Positions 38,232-51,644 of a DNA stretch of 64,000 bases are shown here, piece by piece. The DNA is from Rotaria sordida (taxonomy: Eukaryota; Rotifera; Eurotatoria; Philodinida; Philodinidae), in assembly GCA_905250125.1 (NCBI GenBank), contig CAJNOL010000808.1:38522-102521 (forward strand), read 5' to 3'. A program made the translations under genes and the position numbers. Below the pieces are notes generated by a model. That model did not search any database, had not been told where the DNA came from, and saw nothing but the letters and a program-made list of their open reading frames with translations. Position 1 is the stretch's first letter; every line of letters starts with the position of its first letter.

Positions 38232-41200
38232 TTAAAGAGTAATACCATTTGTTGAACAATAAGCAAATGGCCACCAAGCAAATGATAATCGATTACAATC
38301 ATCATCATTTGGTGATGTTAAAAAATAATAACGTATGATGACAGTCCAGATAAATAAAACTATTGAACAACTAATAATTACTGCACACCATTGTAATCTA
38401 CAAGAAACGATAGAAATTCATATTTACACAAAAAATAAAGAATATTTTTTGCTATATATACCTTTTTAAAACTCGTTTTATTCGATCTGATTGTATATTT
38501 TTAATATTGGTAGATCGATTAACTTTTTGAAAAGATTTTTTTGAACAATTATTTTCTTTTGTAAGTGTTCGATTAAATATTGAATCAATTTCTAATGTCA
38601 TTGATGATATATCTTCATCTAAATCAGGTGTTGGTGAACGACTTGTTGTACAACCAGTTGATGTATTTAAACCAGAATCCGTAGTTGTAACAGTCATTGC
38701 ACTTGGTATTGATGGACATGGTGATGACAGACGTCGAAGATGTTTTATTGATGATTTTATTTGTGTAATCATTGGACTTGAACGTGATCGATTTAAACAT
38801 CGACATGGTAATAATGATGAAGTAGAATTGAATAATTCATAATCATCACAAAATAATTCTAATAAAATAAAAGTTTTTAGCACAATTCCTTATGGAATTT
38901 AACTATAAAATACAATGTGTCCATTCAGTGACATGCATAAGAGCGAAAGTACATTTCAACGAAGTTTCTTTGGCGAGGTTCAATTGTTTATGTTGAACGA
39001 TGACTCATCGTGGTAGATGTGTTTATAAGTGATAGCTCTTGTTCGTACTTCTCTTTCTCATCTATTAATCTATTTTGAGGTGTGGATCTTTTCTTCACTA
39101 GTTCATTCACTCTATTTACGTTCGTAGCTAAAGATTTCACTGTGTTACCTTTCGGAATTCTCGCAATAATTCTTTTGCTATTGCAAGTTTTTCGCGAAAA
39201 AAGTTTCGCTAGTTTTCAACGATACTTATAGTTCTTATAGTTGTTGTTGCTAATCATAGAGAGAATTGTTTGATTCTATCTCTTTTGAGACACATTTCTT
39301 CACCATCCTTTTACTGAATCCTCTAGAAGTGCAATCAGGTAGTTTATATATTATAATTAGTCATTATTGATATGCAGCCTGTGGGGGGTCTAAATTTTTT
39401 ACTCCTATACTTCAATAATTACAAATTTGATCATTTGTCATTGATAAAACTAACCTCGAACAGAATGAAATGGACAAATGCCAGTTGTTAAATTCTATTA
39501 AAGAAAATTTATATTATTAATAAGATAAATCAAAGAACGTACTGATAAATTTCGTCGAGAACGAATTTTCTTTATTGGTAATAATACTAAAGAAAAAAAA
39601 AATGAGAAGTGAAAAGTAAAATTCTATTTCTTTTACTATTTTCATTAAATTGTTCTTGTTTTTCTTTAAAACTAAATCATTGAAAAAAAAAAGTATGAAA
39701 TTAAATAAATATTCTATTTTTGTTTTCTTACTTTGTTTTTGTATTAAATTTTTCAATTTGTTTAGTTAGTGAAATATTTTTCAATCGTTGTGTTTTTTCA
39801 TCTTTTTTTATTTTTAATAATTGTTCTTCTAATCGACGAATTTTTTCATCGGATATTTTTTCTTTACATTTTAATTGTTCTATCGTATAATGATAATCTT
39901 TTAATATTAAAATAATATTCGATGATGTTAAATTTGATTCAATTGAATTAGAAAATTCATTTAATTCTAATTGAAATGTTCGTTGTTTTTCTAAAAAAAA
40001 AAAAAAAGAAAAGAAAATTAATTAAACATATTAAATTTGCAAAAATAAAAAGAATCTTTACCTCGACTAGCTATTAATAATGTTTGTAATTTTCTAAAAC
40101 GTCCTTCAAATACATCTTTATTATCAATAACTTTTTTAATTAAATTTTTTATTGTTAATAAATGTTTATCTATTAAATTTGTTGTTGTTAAAATATATTT
40201 ATGATCTTGTTCACATTGAATTTTATTCGTTAATATCGTCAAATGTTCATTTATATTCATACCATTTACATGTAATTCATGAAACTATTTAAAAACAACG
40301 ATATTCATAAATAGAAAAAAAAAAAACTTTATTGAATAACACACCACATCTTTTAGATGCATCGAATTGAAACTATCGGTTTTTGATAAAAGTATTTGTA
40401 CTTCCATATCATCAATTGTTTCCATATTCGATGAATCAAGACATTGTGAAACACATTCATTTGAAATATTATCCTGTATAAAATATAACCAAAAATATAT
40501 TCTCTTTTTTTGTCTGATCGAATGCTTTCGTATCCCTTATTTTAATTATATGCAAATAGACAAAGATATTCAAAACAAATTATTTAACAAAAGAAAAATG
40601 TCAAATTAGTTTCTCTAAACATTAATTTTCATGATTTGTTTTAAAGCCTTTCTTAATCATATGATATCTCTAAATGAATACTAAAATCAGAAGACAAGAA
40701 ACTCTACACTGGAGTCACTGGGATCTGAGTTCGAAAATTTTGTACCCAACGGGTTCTATTCTACATGGTAATATATCGAAACTAGGAAAAAAGTTTTTTC
40801 TTGAGAAAATTTCTTTTTGTAGCATCTTCCTTCCTATAGGGAATGTAAAAAAGAAATAAAATCGTATCCGAAGGAAAAGAATTTCTTCTTCATTTTGAAT
40901 ATCAGTTGTAAGTAGGCACGCATCTAAATCCAATAACAAGACTTATTTCTTTGATTATGAACTATATCAATAAACTATTTCGAAGAATGTCTGCTCTTAA
41001 CAACCACGACTCAAATAAATATTTTGAATAAAAGAATATCTTTGTTTTTTTTTCCTATAAAAATAGTTATTTACAATAGTATTTATTTCTGCAAAGAGTG
41101 ATTGTCCATTGGAAATAGTTGCACGACGTGATACATCAACACGTTCTTCAAGTTCATCACATAAAAAACTTTCTTCATCACATAAATTTGATAAAGATAA

Positions 41201-42767
41201 TCGAGCTTCAATTGATTCAGTTTTTGCACTAGAATATTCATTTCATTACAATATTTTTAATATTGAATTAAATCGAATATTTTTTTTTATACATACTTTC
41301 GAAGTTGTTGACGAAGTTCTTCAACAATTTTTTCTAAATTTTCATTTTTTCGTACTATGTCCTATAATGTTATTTTATTTATAAAATAAAATAATTAAAA
41401 TAATATCTAGACATACCTCATTAACTAGATTTAAATCATCTAAAGTTGTTCGTAAAGAATTAATTATTTGATAATTCTAATTAACAAGAAAAACAAAACA
41501 TCCGTATTTTCATTAAATCTTTTAAATGATCATCAAATACTTCTTTTAATTGATTTTGTATTGTATTTAATTGTTCTTCTAGCTGTTGTCGACAATTCTA
41601 TAAAAACTTATTCAAGTGTATTTTTTTTTTTAATAACAAAAAAAAAACAACGATATTGAATTTCATACGAATTCTTTTTTTAAATCATGTTCAGTATCCA
41701 TTAATTTATTCATATATTGATTACATTCTTCTCGAATTGTTTGTAATTGACTTTCGATATCAATTAATTGTTCTTGAAGTTCAAATTTTTCTCGTTCACA
41801 ACATTCATTATCTTCTTTTAAATCTCGATATGAATTTTCTAATTGATTTTTATAGACATGTAAATCAACATTTTCATTTATATAACGTGAACTACGATTG
41901 AGATCATCTTCTAATCTATTGAATACAGAAAATAGAAAATATATTCATTATTTTATAATATTTGAAATTAAATATACGAAATTTTTTTCTTTTGTATTTC
42001 TTCATATTGAATTTGTAAACGTTGATGATCATCATCAAGTTTTTTATATTCTTCTTCAAGCATTCGTAAACATTCACTTTGTCGACGATTTATTTCCAAT
42101 AATTCATTATATTCGATTTTACATCTAAAATTATATTAACATATTTGAATGATATGAAATTTGACTTTAAAAATAAATTCAACTTTTCATGATCATTTGA
42201 TTTTTTTCGTGAATCAAATGAATACGATGATACATCATCATTTGTATGTAAATCAATATTTTCTTTATTTCGTCGTTTTTTTAAAGATGATGATGCATTA
42301 GGTGACATTGATGAAATTGATTTTGATACCGATGTACTTATATTGGATTCACTATAAGATTAATCTTATCGTATTTAAATATCTTAAATGATATCAAATA
42401 CTTACTCAACAAGTTGAGAATAAAGCTTTTCAACAGCATTAAATAATTGATCAAATGTCACTTGTTGATCAGAATCACCGAGTTCATTTAATAAAAAAGT
42501 AAAATCAAATTGTACACTTAACTTTAAAAAGAAATCAACAATATAATTGAAAATATTAAATTCTAATAAATATACTAGATCTGTATTTTGTTCAGTAACA
42601 AAACGAAAATGTCGTATAAGTTCACCAGCATTAACACGTTGATATTTATCAAGTACACATGAATTAAATATGTGTTGTAAACTTATACGTTGTTGAGTTG
42701 TTTCATTTCGTAAGTTAAGTGATTCATTTGATATAGCTTTATGAAGATGAACAATTGGCGATGACAT
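38232..42767 (-). CDS. Jaw1/IRAG-like tail-anchored coiled-coil protein
   Basis: Sixteen exons on the minus strand: 42767-42406, 42351-42184, 42124-41978, 41915-41669, 41597-41541, 41476-41417, 41361-41297, 41228-41075, 40473-40345, 40284-40062, 39990-39732, 39671-39637, 39586-39543, 39494-39455, 38858-38462, 38397-38232. They total 851 codons (850 aa), all phases consistent. The N-terminus (about 1-120) looks like a degenerate EF-hand pair (for example ELGDSDQQVTFDQLF). A long coiled coil follows (about 180-640), then a Ser/Pro-rich linker. The end is a single TM helix (LQWCAVIISCSIVLFIW...) with a short tail whose WPF...NG pattern resembles vertebrate Jaw1/LRMP and IRAG1, KASH-type proteins of the ER and nuclear envelope. 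It lacks a terminal PPPX. The EF-hand, coiled-coil and KASH-like order also recalls KASH5. Confidence 0.72.
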
Positions 42768-45636
42768 CACGATTGAAAAGAACAAATTCTGACAAATAAA
42801 TGAAAAAAAAAAGGAGAAGAAAAGAAGAAAAAAATTGACATAAATGAACAAAGAACTAAACGATGTTAGAATAAGAATTTTCTCTCGCTCTTTACTTTAT
42901 TTATATATTTTAAATTATGAAATTTTATTAAATAGAAAAAACAATTTAATGATTATCTAAAATTTTCGCTGAAATTCTTCAATTAAACTTTATACTATAG
43001 ATGTCATTAATATATAAACTGTCGTGCAACAGCAATTGATATAAGTGTCTAAGCCGATTGAAAATATAATTTAACATGCTAATGCCTATCTTTAGTAAAT
43101 AATCGATTACGTAAAAAAAAAACGAAGGCATGCATGCGTCTGTGTTTAAGACGTATATTGTTTCTAATTAACTTTAAAAAGCTATAAAAGGCAACATAAT
43201 CAAGAAATGTCTTGCATTTAAAATTCAATGATGTCATTCAATTGTATTTCTATTATGAAAAATCAAAAAGAAAATAACAACAAACTTTTTTATTTTATTA
43301 TTAATAAGATTAAAACTACGGTTAATTTAGAGTAATAAAAAAAAATATATCCTATAGCAACATGAATGATAATGTCTCTGTTCATTCATTCTAATATTTA
43401 TGCAAATTCTAAATAGAAATAAGAATAGATTCATTTCATGTATATATTATTCTACAAACAAACATTAAAATTGGTACTAATTCTCTTGTTGATATAAGTT
43501 AAACAAATATTGTTTGTAATAAAATAGTACAAACGAATTGTAAAAGTAAACTACTTAAATATTAAGAAATTAAAATAAATGAAAAAAAAAACAACAATAG
43601 CTGTTTAAGAAGTGTTCAAATAGAAAGACTGTAATGGAAGAAATAGATGTATATCAACTGATAGCTGTAGTCTCTGTTACTATATCGTCCAACAGTACCA
43701 ATAATGAGAGTGCTACTACAACGTTATCAGATCGTCCCAGTGCTTTATTCAATGTAGAAAATGAGAGAGTGGTATCCTTCTGAAGGTCAGTTTTAAATCG
43801 CTCATTCGAAAGAGAAAATCTAGATAAAATACGAGGTAGCCTAACAACATTTGGCAAAAGTATGGACGATATAGAACGTCTTCAATGATGAAGACAGATT
43901 TTTTTTATTCAATTTGAAATTTACAGATCGTTAAAAACACTCTCGTTTATTAAATTTAATCATTCACCTCCCAATAATGGATCTTCATTGTAATAATATT
44001 TTAAATAAATTCTACAATGATTGCAAAAATTTCAAATATTCAAGAATATTCTATTCTAATTATCTAAACATGAAAATTGAATGTTGCAGCTTGCATAAAA
44101 TGTGTTTGATCATTATTAATTCTTTGTTCAAAAGATTTATTCACAATTAGACACGAATAAAACTTTTACATGAAATATTAGTTTATTCATATTTTATTAT
44201 TTTACAACTAAATTGACTATTAAATCATTTTTCGAAACAAATGAATAGTTATCATCTTAAGTAAACAATTAACAAAGTTCGATTTGTATTAGTATTATTG
44301 TTGAATTTGATTTCATTTTATTTGAAATGGAAAAGATCGAAAATGATGATAGAAAATTAATTGATAAGAAACTACACAAGCATATTGCTAAAAAAATGAT
44401 CTTGGATATCGAAAATTTTTTTAAAAATCGAATATCTATTTTTTGTGTCCCAGTGACGATGATTGAAAATCTTCAACTATTTTTGAATTTTTCTTAGGAC
44501 TTAGTCGATTGATTTATACCTTTAAATATCAATAATATATAAAAAAAAATAAATGAAAATCCAATATATTACATAGAGCATTAATCAACTTGTTAATCAC
44601 AGTGATTTTAACCGATAATTGTACCCGTGACCTTGAAAAAAGTTCTCGTACGATGTCTTTTAATTTGATACAAAATTTACCATTAATTCGAAAAGACGAG
44701 TTTCTCAATTAAGTAGAAACAACTCATGCTTATCAAATCAAACATATCTAGATCAAAAAGTACAATCTATATACGACTGTTTACAGTGAAAATACAATTA
44801 TGTAAACCGTCGTAATACTCGATTCAATAATACGGTCGTATCATAATCAGATGACAACTCATATACGACTGTATACAGCAAAAACATTGTATCGTATTGC
44901 TATGGACAGAATTAGAAAAAAACTATAGCGTACTTACTGCTGTAAAGTTGCCATTTTGTCACTGTTTACTAACAAAAAAACGTACATCGAGCTGGGTACA
45001 CTTGTAACAATCTATCCTTCTTCTTTTATCATTCATTTTCTATCACAATCACTTCAGTAATATGATGGTACTCATCAGAAAATATTTGAGTGGTGTAGAT
45101 TCATTATACTTTCGAAATATTAAGAGTTTAAGAAAATACTAAAAAGAAAATCGATTGATGTCATTTAGCAAAAATTTACGTTATAGACGATTCATATTGT
45201 CAAAACAAGGTTATCAGATTATTCATAAACGAACAACTATTTTTATTTTATGAATCGAATAATATTTAATACGCAATAACAAATAATTTGAAGGTAAACA
45301 ACTCATATGCGTATCACTCTCAAGAAGAATCGATTGATAATGATATTTATTTTTATTACCTTGAGATATCGAAAGAAATATATTCGTTTCGGTAGGCTAG
45401 ATTTTATGATATTATAAATGAGAGAAAAAATAAGCACATGTATTTCGAGAATGTTAATCATTATAGTACAATTTTGTATTTTTTTTATACCATTGGTAAG
45501 TAGATATGAATCATTTATTTAAATATACAAAAAAAAAGGAGACAAAAGTAACATAATACAGTTTATCGATGGTTCGGCATCCGACGCATTCAGAAACAAT
45601 ATCAAAATGAATGACGGAATGATAAAAAGTAAATTC
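42768..45636. other. Intergenic region between Jaw1-like and SLC6 genes
   Basis: A 2.9-kb AT-rich spacer: promoter of the Jaw1-like gene on its left, 3' UTR of the SLC6 gene on its right. It contains one dispersed direct repeat (44767-44887). No gene was recognised. Confidence 0.5.
44767..44887. repeat. Pair of short direct repeats
   Basis: Two copies of about 29 bp (44767-44795 and 44859-44887) share the core ATATACGACTGT followed by TACAG and an A-rich end. Between them lie CGTCGTA and GGTCGTA words. Confidence 0.7.
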
Positions 45637-48600
45637 TTATCTGTTTAATTTAAATTGATAATAAATAAAATAGACCAAAATACTCAATGGAGCAATGGAT
45701 GTTAATATATAACCGATAATTTGAAATGATAATGGATAAATAAATGTTTCATATGAAATCACACTAATCGTACGAATTGCAATAGCTAACATACCAAAAA
45801 GCCATATAGGTACAATAATAATCCAACAGAGCCAAATATGTGTTAAAGGACGTTTTAAAACTTCACTGAAAAAAAAATCAACAACAATCTCATTCAAATA
45901 ATCATATAAACCGAAAAAAAAAAAGATAATTTTACCTGATATGTGTAATAAATGTTTGACCAGGCCATTGTTTTGGTGGCCATTTTCCATACCATGATGA
46001 AAATGTTGTTCGATATGCAAAAAGAACTGTAAATAATTCTGCAATACAAATAAGTAATAAAGGTATAGCACCACAAATATAGCCATCAAATATATTAAAT
46101 ATATAAAAACCAGCTCGAGTTGTCATCAAAAGACCAACTGAAAATGATATAAGAACATAAATAGCAACAACAAATTCACGACGAATTTTTCGTCGTTTTG
46201 GATATCGACCATACCATTGATCGAGTTTATCAAGTGTTGCTGTAAGTACTAAAAAAGATTATTGAAATTCTCAATATATACATATATATATATATACGAT
46301 TTTCATTTCTATTCTTACCACTTTCACATGTAACAAATTGTGAATCAATACCAAGTAGAAAAATCATAATAAAAAATGTTATGGCCCAAAAATGTGGTAA
46401 TGGCATAAGACTAATAGCTTTTGGATAAACAATAAATGCTAAACCAGGTCCACTAGATACAACTTGTTCAATAGATACATTTGCTTTATGACTCATAAAA
46501 CCCAAAACAGGAAAAACAACAAAACCACTGCATACATTTGTAAATATACTTGTCGTTCCAGTTACAACAATATCACGATAAAAATTATAATCAGGACGAT
46601 TATAACTTGATAAAGCTGGAATAATACCCCAACCAATACCATATGCCCAAAGAACATGTCCTTAAATCGAAAAAAAGAAAAGATAATTTGTTTTTTTGAA
46701 ACACAAAATAATATTTTGATTATCACGCATCGTTCATTCATATATCTTTTCTAATTTTTTCTCTTTTTGTTCTACCATAGACCATATTGATAATTTAAAT
46801 GATTGAAATCTTTTTTCTTTGTATATTGTTAATCATATTCATCTGTCTACGTTTTGTATTGTGGAATTTTTTGTTCTTTTATCATGAATCTTGGTATCGA
46901 CAAACACATTAACTCGAAACAAGGATTATATAATAAATAGAATATCGAAAATGAAGAACAGACAATAAGAATACACAAAACAAAAGTAGACATAGATTCT
47001 AAATGAACAGTATACAAGGAAAAAATCTTTCTATCGTTTGAATTATCAATATGGACGATGATAGAGCAAAAGAAGAAATATTAGAAAAGATATATAAACG
47101 AACAACGTGTAATAATCAAATGATCATTTGTTTATTTAATACATTTTATTTTGATAAATTGATTCTTGTTCATCATACATTGTTTTTTTTCTTATCTTTG
47201 AAAAATTAAAACTTTTTTATTAAAAGTTCTATCTAGTCTTGTCTTTATGGATATGAAATATAAACATGTCGTTATTATAAGTATGAGAAAGTCAGCTCGT
47301 TTGCTTGAATCGTAATAGAGATATTCGATTGTTTCTGTATTTCGTTATAATACACAACCTAATTGCTTGATAACATTTCTGGAGGATTAAGTAAAAGGAT
47401 AGCAAAGAAATATATGTCCCAAAAGTAGATAGAGTAAGACAATTTCTGTATTTAGTAACGACAGCTGCATCGTATTTTATATTTTAATCCTACAGGAATT
47501 GTACTAACAATTTTTTTTTTTCTTATAATAAAAAGTTTCTTTTTGTTTGTTTTTTCTATAAATAATTTACCTGCAGCTTGTATCCAAGCTTTCTTATTTA
47601 ATAATCGTTGTAGGTCAGGTACTAAATAATATTTTAAACCATCCCAAGATCCATCAAGAGTCATTCCACGAATAAATAATGCCGTCATTGGTATATAAGG
47701 AAATAAAGCTGTAAATATAGCTACACGACTTGTTAATTTAATACCTTTCCAAAGACATAAATATATAATTGTCCACATAACAGCTAAAACAACAACATTT
47801 GGCCAATGTAATGTTGATAAACCACTTAAATCTTCTGATATATTTAATATTGTTCTATTCCAAAATTGTTGAACTGAACTAACTATTTCTGTTTTATTAT
47901 TTTTTGTTGATAAAATTCCTATTTTATATTAAATAATTGAATAAATAAAAAACGAAAACCTTAGTTATAAAATAATAAAATTACCTACATCGTCGCTCCA
48001 TGGTAACCGAGAACCAATGGAACTAAACGAATGAATAAGATAAATTCCACCCCATACCATAATCATAACATAATAAAGAGCACCAAAAAATGATATAAAA
48101 ACAGAAGCAATACCAATACCACGCATAGCTGGTGCGAATTCCCAACATCCAACCGAACCTCTACGTGAAAATTGGCCTAGAGCTGTTTCCATTATGAGTA
48201 ATGGTATGCCACATAAGAGACTAATGATTACATAGGGAAAGACAAAAGCAGCACCACCATTCTCAAATGCTAAATATGGAAATCGATAGAGACTACCTAA
48301 AATAAAAATTAATAAAAAATTTTTGTGACTATTTTTCTTGTATATTTTTTGTTTTTCTTATCATTCTTTATCTCATATGTACATAAAGAGAGTTCTTATG
48401 TTTCTTTTTTTTTTGGAGGATATGTTGACATATAGTAAATTGTGTGTCTCTATTTATTCATTGTCTTTCGTTCGATTATTTATTATACGACTTTATGAAC
48501 TTAATAATTATTCATTGAAATAAATATATAAAACTTTACCGAGTCCAATAAGACCACCAAGTGTTGTAATTAAATAATCAAAATTAGTTGACCATGTTTC

Positions 48601-48756
48601 ACGTGTATCATCTTCAGTCGATATTGTTTTTCGACTTGTATTTGATTGTTTATCTAAGACAACTATTGTTGTTGAATTTTCGGATTGATTATTTTCAGGT
48701 GTATTATAAGATGATTGAGAATAATGTTCATCATTATTTTGTTGTTGTTGATCCAT
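45637..48756 (-). CDS. SLC6-family Na+/Cl- dependent transporter
   Basis: A 12-TM neurotransmitter/amino-acid symporter. Exons on the minus strand: 48756-48540, 48296-47985, 47918-47571, 46660-46319, 46248-45936, 45865-45637; 587 codons (586 aa), phases consistent. Family signatures: W-S-TNFDYLITTLGGLIGLG leading into RFPYLAFENGGAAF (TM1), IPLLIMETALGQFSRRG (TM2), a glycosylated extracellular loop 2, SSYN before TM7, and FLLGIDSQFVTCES (TM8). The start is uncertain: upstream in-frame ATGs at 48864, 48798 and 48777 would add up to 36 residues. The third intron is 910 bp. The TM1 unwound segment reads GLGSLYRFPY rather than the canonical GLGNxWRFPY. The substrate is not predictable by eye. Confidence 0.9.
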
Positions 48757-49604
48757 AGTAAGTAATGAAACAAACATGTTCGCTGAATAAGATTTCATTT
48801 TAATAGATAGAAATAAGCGAACATTGTAGTTCTTTTTATTTACTATATTGGACTTTGGATTCAATGATTAGTTTATTGATGACGATATAGGATAAATCCT
48901 TCGTTATAAGTTCACACCCCTTTCTCGTTTCTATTGCTTTTTTTTTTCTTCTTTTCTCTCGTCATTCATGCGACAGAACACAACATATAACTTCATTAAC
49001 GTACGCATTCTGTTCTTTACCAACATTGTTCCTCTCTTTTCTAGTTAGACATGTTTTTTTTCTATGGCATACTTTACATAGCAAAGTTTTTCTCGAAAGG
49101 ACTCGAAGAAAAACAAGAAAAGAAGAAGAAGAAGAAAAATGTTTTTATTGTTGTTTTTCAATCAAATTTTTCATTTAGATTTATTTGGTGATTTCATAGT
49201 ATAAATATCAGCGTCATCAGTTAGTTTATGCGTCGTTATAGTGATTCAATAAATAGAGCAACCAATCAATGGCGTTGTTTTATGATCATCATTTTCGTTT
49301 TATAAGATGTCAGTGCATGATAGTTCATTTTATCCTGAATAATAATTCATGCTTATCAAAAAAGAAAATAGATTTATCATAGAGTCAAACTATGACCTGA
49401 TTTCTTTTATGCCTGACTCTAGAATCTTTTTTTTTTCGTTGAGATATTAGAAAAAAAAAATGAATCAAGTTGAGCGTGTGTATCAAAGAAAATACTATTG
49501 GCAGAGCGTGTAAAAATTTCGCTTCTTAATAATATCGTGATATGCTTGCACATCAGCTCCTGGGAATATAAGTTTTCCAATTTATAGAATTAGAATGTAT
49601 AAAG

Positions 49605-50250
49605 GATACCGTGAGATAAGATTATAAATTTCCCAGCCTCCCATAACTTATAATTTCAATAGGTTAGAAAGATAGAGCATTAAATTCTGTACATTTTTGT
49701 GCAGAATATTTATTTTCATTTCTGCTGAATGCAAGAAAAATTTCGATTACTAAATAGTTCTAAGGGGTTTATCATTTTTGAGCATTTTGGATAATAACTA
49801 TGGAAATCATAATTTTTTCTTTTATAAACTTAATATAAAAACTAATAATGAAGATCGATATGGTTTTTCATGCTTTACAAAATAACATATTAATCATGTT
49901 TATCGATTGGTCCATAGTGTGTAAAATATTTTACGCACTACTGATTAATCGATAAACATTTTTAATATATTATTTTGTAAAGCATGAAAAAGTACATCGA
50001 TTTTCATTATTAGTTTTCATATTAAGTTTATAAAAGAAAAAATTATGATTTCCATAGTTATTATCCAAAACACCCAAAAATGGTAGACTCCTTAGAACTA
50101 TTTAGTAATCGAAACATTTTTGGCATTCAACAAAAAAAAAAAAAAAGATAAATACACAACAATGTGCAGAATTTGATGCTCTATCTTTCTAACCTATTGT
50201 AATTCTAACTTAGAGGAGTGGTGGTTGATTTACAACTTCATTCAGCGGTA
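49605..50250. repeat. Large near-perfect palindrome (foldback element F)
   Basis: About 320-bp arms meet with essentially no loop at a centre near 49927/49928 (GTAAAATATTTTAC). Left/right pairs include CATGCTTTACAAAATAA with TTATTTTGTAAAGCATG, and CTATGGAAATCATAATTTTT with AAAAATTATGATTTCCATAG. Others are ACTAAATAGTTCTAAG with CTTAGAACTATTTAGT, and AATAGGTTAGAAAGATAGAG with CTCTATCTTTCTAACCTATT. Identity falls towards the outer ends. No coding frame is present. Confidence 0.93.
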
Positions 50251-51644
50251 TCTTATCTAAGATGTGAATAATAATGATTGATATATTCCGTGCCAATCTT
50301 TCAAATAGTTTTAATATGAATGTTAATTTATATGCGAAGAAGTATCAGATCAAGCATATTAATATAAATAAAACTTTACGAACCCAACATTTGAAAATCA
50401 AAAACAGAGTTAATTTTATTCTTACGATAAAAAAAAATGTTAATCATAGGGATGTTTTGAAAACACGTTATAGATTTTATTATTTTATAAATTTACGAGC
50501 TTGTTTTCTCATATATTTTTGAAGGGTTAATTTTACGGAACATTGACATTTCTTTTACATTATTATTTTCGTCTCATTGATATTCGTATAAATATTTACC
50601 AAATGTCTACTTGATATACAGCCAATGATTGCATAAAACATGGAAATAGAATTATCTCAATTAATTAATTCATTCATAAGTATTGTCTATCATAAAATCA
50701 TCATTGTGAAACTTTTGTTTTCATTAGATTCCAAACATAGCTCAATCGATAACTTTATAATAGTTTTGAATTTGAAAATGCAATTCTTACTACTAATGGA
50801 ATAGAGAAGGTTCATGAGGCAATCAAGAATTTACACAATATAGTTAAAGAAACTCTCGTATAAATTCCATCGTTCAGTTTTTCTTTTGTTTTTGTTTCAT
50901 TGTTTTTCTCTGTTAAAGCTGATGTAGTTAATATGAAATTATCACGTAAGACACTGAACATTTCTATTATTAGGAAAAAAAACTCAACATTTTCTTAATA
51001 CAGTCATTGGCACAATTTTTATGGTGAATCAGTGTGTGATATTTACAATCAACAAGCAAAAATACACTAATAAAATTTATATTTTCTCGTAAAATATGCT
51101 TCATCAAAATTTGACCTGTACTCTTTCCCGAACTTTATACTTAACAATTCTTTTTACATTATACTCTCCGATGTGTCAAATCTTGATGAAAAATATTTTA
51201 TGACTACATATAAAGTTTATAGCATATTTTTGTATGTTAATTTTGAATACTATATTTATTGATCATTAAAAATAACTTTTGACGATCAAAATTATTTTGA
51301 GCTGGATTTTTTTATATCTTTCATGTGCGGATGACTTTATTGAAAAAATATTAAATTTTTTTGCTAATACTAAGAATCTTCAATATCCACCTTGGTAATT
51401 TTACATCATCATACTAACTACAACAGAAATTAATCAATTAAGAGAAAACTTAAGATGAGACGAAGTGAAGATATAGTACATTGAAAAAATGCCAACTCTA
51501 TTGTCTTGGTACAGTGACATTTTCTTATGTTTCAATAAATAGTTGTTATCTTATCATTGAGAATATTTGAAATAGAAACCAACAGATAAAATTGTTTAGA
51601 GATATCACGTGTACTGACAAAGAATAAGTTATATAATACTTCAT

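Noticed and set aside
50274-50522. 82-codon frame just right of palindrome F
   Set aside because: Basic, Asn/Ile/Tyr-rich composition as expected from translated AT-rich DNA; no domain or neighbouring exon with splice support.
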